Source of the DNA: LVI-A0039 sp033105485
Lineage (GTDB): Bacteria; Bacillota_I; Bacilli_A; UBA3375
Length of the DNA stretch: 64,000 bases
Reading direction: 5' to 3'
Assembly (NCBI GenBank): GCA_033105485.1
Contig: CP136956.1
Location: 992,001 to 1,056,000, forward strand
Shown in pieces: positions 61,601 through 64,000 of the stretch. The notes under the pieces were generated by a model that worked only from the letters and a program-made list of their open reading frames with translations, did not search any database and was not told the origin of the DNA. The position numbers were made by a program, and so were the translations under genes. Position 1 is the stretch's first letter. Each line of letters opens with the position of its first letter.

Positions 61601-64000
61601 TTAACTTAGATGTTACTGGTATTTACGAATTGGTTGCATCAGTAACTGATGAAGAAGGTAACAAGTTTGTTTTACCTTTAAATGTAAATGTAGTTCGTAG
61701 TGACTTCCCTGATATTGACTTCCCTGAGAACGGATTAAATACGTTACCGCAATTAAGTTACACAAATATTGAACTTGATGAGCATACAGTGTTAACTGAA
61801 GAGCAGTTAAAATCAAGAATTGGTGCAACTGCGTATGATGGTGAAGATGGTGAGTTAACTGTAAACTATGGTGACATTAATGTTGACTATCAGGTGCCTG
61901 GTACATACTCAATTGATTTATCAGTAACAGATAGCAGCGGAGCTGTGGTAACTGCAAATGTAGCAGTTGTTATTAATGACTTATTACCACAACTAACAGC
62001 TGGTAGTGAACTAGGATATATTGAAGTTGGTACAGAAAGTGTTGACTATATCCAATTATTAGGAATTAGTGCAACTGAAGTAACTAATGGAGATTTAACA
62101 TCAGAAATCGTAATTGACGATAGTGCAGTTACATTAAATGTTACAGGTACATACATTGTTAACTTTACAGTAACTGATGATGAAGGTAATAGTGCATACT
62201 TACAAGCGCCAGTTAAAGTAGTTCGTGATTTAGACAATATTGATGAAATTGATGGTGATGGAAGTGAAGTAGAAGCGAATGTTCCCCCAATTTTAAGAGC
62301 ATCAGATTTCACAATTAATGAAGAGATGAACTTAACAGACAGCCAATTAATTACACTTGCTAATGCTCGTGCAAACGATTATGAAGATGGTATTCTATCA
62401 GTATCTGTAGATCATGACATTGATTTTACAACACCTGGTAATTATGAGCTTCGTTTCTCAGCAACTGACAGTGGAAGTAAAACAAGTACGGTTACAGTAG
62501 TTGTAACAGTTACTGATGTACTACCAGTATTAACTAGCAGTAAAACTGAAATTGATCACATTGTTGGTTCTGATAGTGTAGATTATATTTCACGTTATGG
62601 ATTAACAGCTACTGAAATTAATCAAAATGACTTGCAAACAAGTATTACTATTGATGATAGTAATGTTGACTATTACCAAACAGGAAATTATCCAGTTACT
62701 GCATCTGTTGCTGATCAAGAAGGCAATAGTGCAAGTATAGATTTAACAATTAATATTGTGCGTAATCTTATTACTGATCCGGATATCGAAATTCCTACAA
62801 TTGATCCAGTTGAACCAGTAATTAGTGGTAATACGAAAGCGACAATTAGTGAGGAAACATATTTAACAGAAACAGAATTATTAGAGTTATTTAATATTTC
62901 TTATAACGAAGGTGCGCACTTACAATTTACAGCTGATCATAATATTAACTATTCTAAACCAGGAACTTATACTATTATCTTTACAAATAAAGATATAGTT
63001 GATCCAACAAATAACATGAGCATTACAGCTACGCTTGTAATTGAAGATAAAAAGCCGATATTAACGAATAATGAACAACTAGTAATTGCTCTTAATGATT
63101 CAATTGATGATTATATTCAAGAACTTAATATTGTTGCAACTGAAATTACACAAGGTGACTTAACTGATAAAGTTGAAATTGATAGTACACACGTTGATAG
63201 TCAAACAATTGGAGTTTATCCACTTTATTTAACAGTAAGTGATAATGAAGGAAATACTGTTCAAAATCGCGTAGAAGTTGAAGTTGTTAATTCTTTATCA
63301 CCAGTTATTACCGCACAAGATGTAGTATTAACTAGTAGCCAAGCATATGAACTTTCAACTACTACAGACTTAGTATCAGTAACTAATGCGATTGCTCGTG
63401 ATTATACTGGTAGAGATATTACAAACGATGTAGAAGTCGTAGATGTTGATAATATCCTAGAGCAAACAAGCTTTGAGAATGGTCAACAATATGCAGTCGA
63501 GTTAAGTGTTACAAATGGGAATGGTCGTAGTGATAGCCAAACAGTTGTAATTACAATTAGTGATGATGTTGTAGACTTAGTGATTAAATCTAACTCTCCA
63601 GTTGTATTCGCATTAAGTGAAAATGCTGATTTAGAAGAGATTACAGCTCGTTCTCACGTTCGTGCAATTACTACGATAAACGGAGAGCAAACAACTGAAT
63701 ACTTAACAGCAGATGAGATTGTAAGTACAAACTATGTAGCAGGACAGTTAGGATTATTCTTAGTTAAATATCAATACACTAGTGATGTAATTAGCGGAAC
63801 ACATGATGTGATTGTTTATATATCAGAAGATGGTGAAATGCCTGACAATGTTGATGTAACAATTGAAAGTGCTCAAAATCAACATTTAATTATGCCTGGT
63901 GATGTATATACTGAGTCATTTACAATTACGAACAACTCTGTTCGAACTAAGACGATGTCATCAATTAAACATAGTAACTATGATCAAAATATTAGTGGTG
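52681..64000 (+). CDS. Giant secreted repeat protein, C-terminus outside the window
   Basis: The frame is open from ATG 52681 to the window end: 3773 codons in view and no stop. Layout: signal peptide (FLLAVILLNIFYTP core); residues about 35-290, a unique domain with lectin-like beta features and a Cys pair (KYRENGKYINTLNIP, SVCIKPDEDESYDC); two Ig-like modules; then about 16 repeats of roughly 135-140 residues from 54061 to 60660, of DUF11/CARDB type (...VxVTITNTGxxxLxDVxI...GExxTxxYxxxxxD). Several carry EF-hand-like loops (DSDSDGKVDPGE, DGDEDGKVDPSE). From about 60680 come five or more units of about 177 residues, like those of the LAQTG adhesin. It should form a very long surface fibre. 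The anchor must lie off the window. Confidence 0.9.
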   Translation, partial: MKSINKFLLAVILLNIFYTPTVNGVKVASLLASETFHFDSVDSIDWGLLEVGDVVDLGVQNLNHFENYTFVNSDIMYDLVEYNPSTETINVDTDSSNDRRTAIFEPEYQLDLNQVAFFGTRFSTDVSTGILANRGYVSVMTRPNYNRLSENAEWGNSGTGENVWTLNADSNKLALKYRENGKYINTLNIPTNITFNTLSMSIDPENHSTSLSVCIKPDEDESYDCESGNATNVYTLTSKINSSFLDNEFVSIAYSPGVNKTNSTIHIEGISTIATVESYGEIHTKNPVVYVPLGTSLEEVHSIAEPRYNEFIDYVVTAVERDVPITDIVDNGGYNPNIAGRYLLRYNVTRGYEGGTPSTDTVSVEVYDPQTMINMSGEDTTMPVESAPINDQELISALSESAIDPQTEANLTDTIGIYNYGGFDIDNPTAGSYDITFYVADDYGKFIYDTHTLTLVNDFDINQLSQTVTITEDSTDDNKVAANDVLTVNVAIENTTNADLHNAQVEYLIDENYFDISSLSNVSGDMSAENITDSGLSKTNVDLAIGEKFEYQYQITAKDVFTISSNEQNLDGTTEYSVVSDYGLSTSYLASFPLAEELSSGIMTTLEVEDANNNQLLATSETVNIVATFTNTSDYSIPNIEIAITELTGKVDVGNLKVSSSVRPNVSEDSHIDGHDVVIDEIKPHEVITITETGVAKDYFDTEAAANFEAKYFAYSEDENVVYETSQTEQLDIDIATVSNINASADITDQNDELLYPGETFEVIFELENTGTILERDLEINLDLDDVNIATSELTASDVEMHFSKDGELTHETYEVDGTTIIIDKLQPGEKVSAIVNLRATNTFNADEYVNDLLAIAVTPEITITTPHELFFHKQLNLGLEHTGYANTNVNVHQGTGDGDNKIDSGETFEIVADVAVDGSMPLPNLEVAFDINTNNAAIVSDVEYIVLLEGTDITSEVSVYNDVVTIPNAKQGQHYKITAVVTYGNGASDTYSSNTVTMTHPYLTTQSRNANIQIDTDNLKNISFESTIDKTEVNSGDLVHVTTVIDNDGFTTENNLVLSLLGDTNNLILDSPQNIELSNGTFSSNGNQITINQLLPGESTTLQFDIKVADTLTIDSELGTNTKIDLKLNGKLSDNTQKNIDFSLSPIIGDVSIETSLNGVPLVGGNLVHTTDLVEYTYVLTNGNDVNLTNGTINFDISDQEIVSLDELKVVSSDPRFGYTIEGDNVLFTNLNAGQTVTVSGIVTTKDTFDQSPTIDFITNFTSDYISKTDTHSLAKDLENQSSIDANTNLISTSSGNMLVGKNETITYDVHIINNGSIDLEDIVVQTAELHENFTDEEIVSITTDNGEQFTDYVVGPDGVVTIGKLPVYEELTLTYELHTNDSIDYDQTLNVTTNISNEFVNQTVVLPLSVDLSHLGELDVHYSLEETDSDSDGKVDPGEINYIDVTITNTDSVVFNDVHVIDTMDDDNLESFFETVEIYDQDGNAFEDYTQDGNDVYIENFPGETTLTFRYKLQAKDTFTAANYVTISADVSANYPVEGVLTMPYTQTIPIDRANNMEFNATLDLENRNGNETLAPGDSVSATVTVNNTGTIDLQDVELIPDVVPNLDETTLEIALADVLNAEFVNNKIIIHDIPAGESETIKLNFDLDHTINGDDVFTVSGKVRSRLYTYDVSDSMPLDRSGSKLEASMDLLLEDGDEDGKVDPSEVYELDLVVANTGNTTLNNINIDVLELDQNIKSKTYIGANTTVTVDGDTKIIEKLEPGQEATLRYQVVIKDVLTSAEQIALNYLISQTDIEDLNVTVNKPIDVETNTSYTASLNVIDENEDGTAYVNEPLMYTYTFTNEGTRSLSDLAIGLDISDLNLDESSLQYKLYIDDTLQESVNYNPDTFMFNVPVVNPGEELKIEYTVNTTDKISSLSFLNSLYRTLNVKIESSVYINSADKTVSNNETAAIGVSKEVANISADSYITTTDGDNKLSALEEYTQTINVVNTGDVDTQRLLVRFSTSGYNMGTVTDLVVYDQDGELLEENTDYTKIDNVIEFENIPIGDSVQLIVSFKAPASLYSMDYVSHKAVVVPKYNNSLTVTDTMYTDITDRNIQYHMSHDLDGEIDEIIGKQDRMIYTIDNVGTINERNVAIDLHERTTDFIFDPSSLYIEKNGVEYNDYTLDSESMTVSLNEVNSGDQIVITSNVVIDADLNAQDDPVRDFYELQVIADAIYEDGTDEPIELYINLPKTEISTIDSSLKLSENIQIDGAIGKGEKVKGTLTIKNSNFLRQEHATIEIIPDNYVYEQGTLQVTSVKDQDGNTVDPSKYQVDGNVITLLDFRYGEEWKIVYKYNSKESIDFSQPITDEMLYVNDSVVIIDDALVETTSKASVKLSHLASRFAITGEAADESQNGKAAPGEQVEVTYQIENNGNYVEYLVPIQLQSGISNITDGEVTDDQISLSYEGKVRSNVDYVYDPKTSTVTIKQFNPGEVINVVIDYTLDDIITNQDTIHSQASVTSNLEKTKSKVIFMPTDLEEAEHMSVTNSLEDANQNNIIEDEEQLTYRLNLINEGNLNYMHTAITIDMENANALIDQQSFAVLQNGEVDTDYTVNVDGEKAIVDIYEFEVGENYEIVFNYSLDPEVQTGKTLINTNVRANHFNNDSSVVMRRDVETIEPEVPVNTSPVITYSDVMIDEGTVLTDEQLLAQVNATATDSEDGDLEVTYGEVNVDYQTPGEYDLELSVIDSYGLEQKETAVITIKDLLPTINVINNGEVIVGTQSVDYFDLLNISATEITDGDLTDKIEIDDSAVNLDVTGSYPISLSVVDDEGNSASATSSITVVRDLIDPDVIDPEVDGNYPPTISANDITINEEIELTNSELISLANVVVTDYEDSGLTPEIIANTIDYSMPGTYSLTFAVTDSGLKQTEITIDVTVVDLKPTITTESNTIIIPVGTKAVNYQTLFEMVATEITTGDLTSEIEIDDSAVNLDVTGIYELVASVTDEEGNKFVLPLNVNVVRSDFPDIDFPENGLNTLPQLSYTNIELDEHTVLTEEQLKSRIGATAYDGEDGELTVNYGDINVDYQVPGTYSIDLSVTDSSGAVVTANVAVVINDLLPQLTAGSELGYIEVGTESVDYIQLLGISATEVTNGDLTSEIVIDDSAVTLNVTGTYIVNFTVTDDEGNSAYLQAPVKVVRDLDNIDEIDGDGSEVEANVPPILRASDFTINEEMNLTDSQLITLANARANDYEDGILSVSVDHDIDFTTPGNYELRFSATDSGSKTSTVTVVVTVTDVLPVLTSSKTEIDHIVGSDSVDYISRYGLTATEINQNDLQTSITIDDSNVDYYQTGNYPVTASVADQEGNSASIDLTINIVRNLITDPDIEIPTIDPVEPVISGNTKATISEETYLTETELLELFNISYNEGAHLQFTADHNINYSKPGTYTIIFTNKDIVDPTNNMSITATLVIEDKKPILTNNEQLVIALNDSIDDYIQELNIVATEITQGDLTDKVEIDSTHVDSQTIGVYPLYLTVSDNEGNTVQNRVEVEVVNSLSPVITAQDVVLTSSQAYELSTTTDLVSVTNAIARDYTGRDITNDVEVVDVDNILEQTSFENGQQYAVELSVTNGNGRSDSQTVVITISDDVVDLVIKSNSPVVFALSENADLEEITARSHVRAITTINGEQTTEYLTADEIVSTNYVAGQLGLFLVKYQYTSDVISGTHDVIVYISEDGEMPDNVDVTIESAQNQHLIMPGDVYTESFTITNNSVRTKTMSSIKHSNYDQNISG
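60682..63300 (+). repeat. Tandem repeats of about 530 bp in the giant gene
   Basis: Units start near 60682, 61213, 61747, 62281 and 62809, with a diverged one near 63298. Each encodes a pair of Ig-like modules containing EDG, PGTY, a DLLPT-like turn, IEIDDSAVNLDVTG and DDEGN, then VVRDL. Spacing is 528-534 bp. The DNA is similar but not identical between units. Confidence 0.85.

Overview
The window is a low-GC, Gram-positive-type chromosome segment, probably from the class Bacilli. The evidence is AT-rich DNA with GGAGG ribosome sites, TATAAT promoters and the Firmicutes order dnaN, S4-domain gene, recF, gyrB, gyrA. The yqeG-yqeH-yhbY-yqeK block and many short U-tailed terminators point the same way. 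A D-Ala-D-Ala carboxypeptidase, a glucosaminidase and an LAxTG sorting signal indicate a peptidoglycan wall. TGG encodes Trp and TGA acts as a stop, so the standard bacterial code applies. I cannot name the species.

Layout. 1-3.3 kb (minus strand): a nonulosonic (sialic-type) acid operon, neuB-neuC-neuD, followed by a cut-off sialyltransferase-like gene. 3.5-5.1 kb: an arylsulfotransferase-family lipoprotein that appears to start at ACG. 5.5-10.6 kb: a secreted glucosaminidase and an ABC-F ATPase. 11.0-11.4 kb: a probable replication origin with near-consensus DnaA boxes, but no dnaA beside dnaN. 11.4-28.8 kb: an almost unbroken plus-strand housekeeping block covering replication, gyrase, cell wall, metG, ribosome-assembly factors and an aminopeptidase. 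Four parS-like sites lie in dac and metG. A broken Abi-like gene and an unassigned structured RNA lie between recF and the hydrolase gene ahead of gyrB.

29.5-30.35 kb holds the most unusual region: five consecutive promoters, each with TTAACT-like direct repeats 11 bp apart and exactly 9 bp upstream of the -10 hexamer. They drive a run of small, hairpin-rich, apparently non-coding transcripts with C-rich loops. Two of the transcripts are clear paralogues. I read this as a family of small RNAs controlled by a PhoB/OmpR-type regulator.

30.6-41.6 kb: DedA, a deoxynucleoside kinase, several small membrane proteins, a methionine sulfoxide reductase, a MenA-like prenyltransferase with an altered first Asp motif, a MacB-like fusion with a decayed ATPase half, ProC, malic enzyme and two-subunit fumarase. 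41.9-47.1 kb: a 1028-residue LAQTG-anchored adhesin and a SulP transporter. 47.3-52.2 kb: a complete BMP-type nucleoside ABC transporter. 52.26-52.56 kb: a deleted IS3-family element with both terminal inverted repeats. 52.68 kb to the window end: an open frame of more than 3770 codons for a giant secreted repeat protein whose distal modules match those of the adhesin.

Together the genes describe a walled bacterium with an elaborate surface (nonulosonic acid, adhesins, autolysin), purine-nucleoside salvage and malate/fumarate metabolism. Most mRNA promoters carry an extended -10 (TGNTATAAT). The five small-RNA promoters lack it, as expected if they need an activator.
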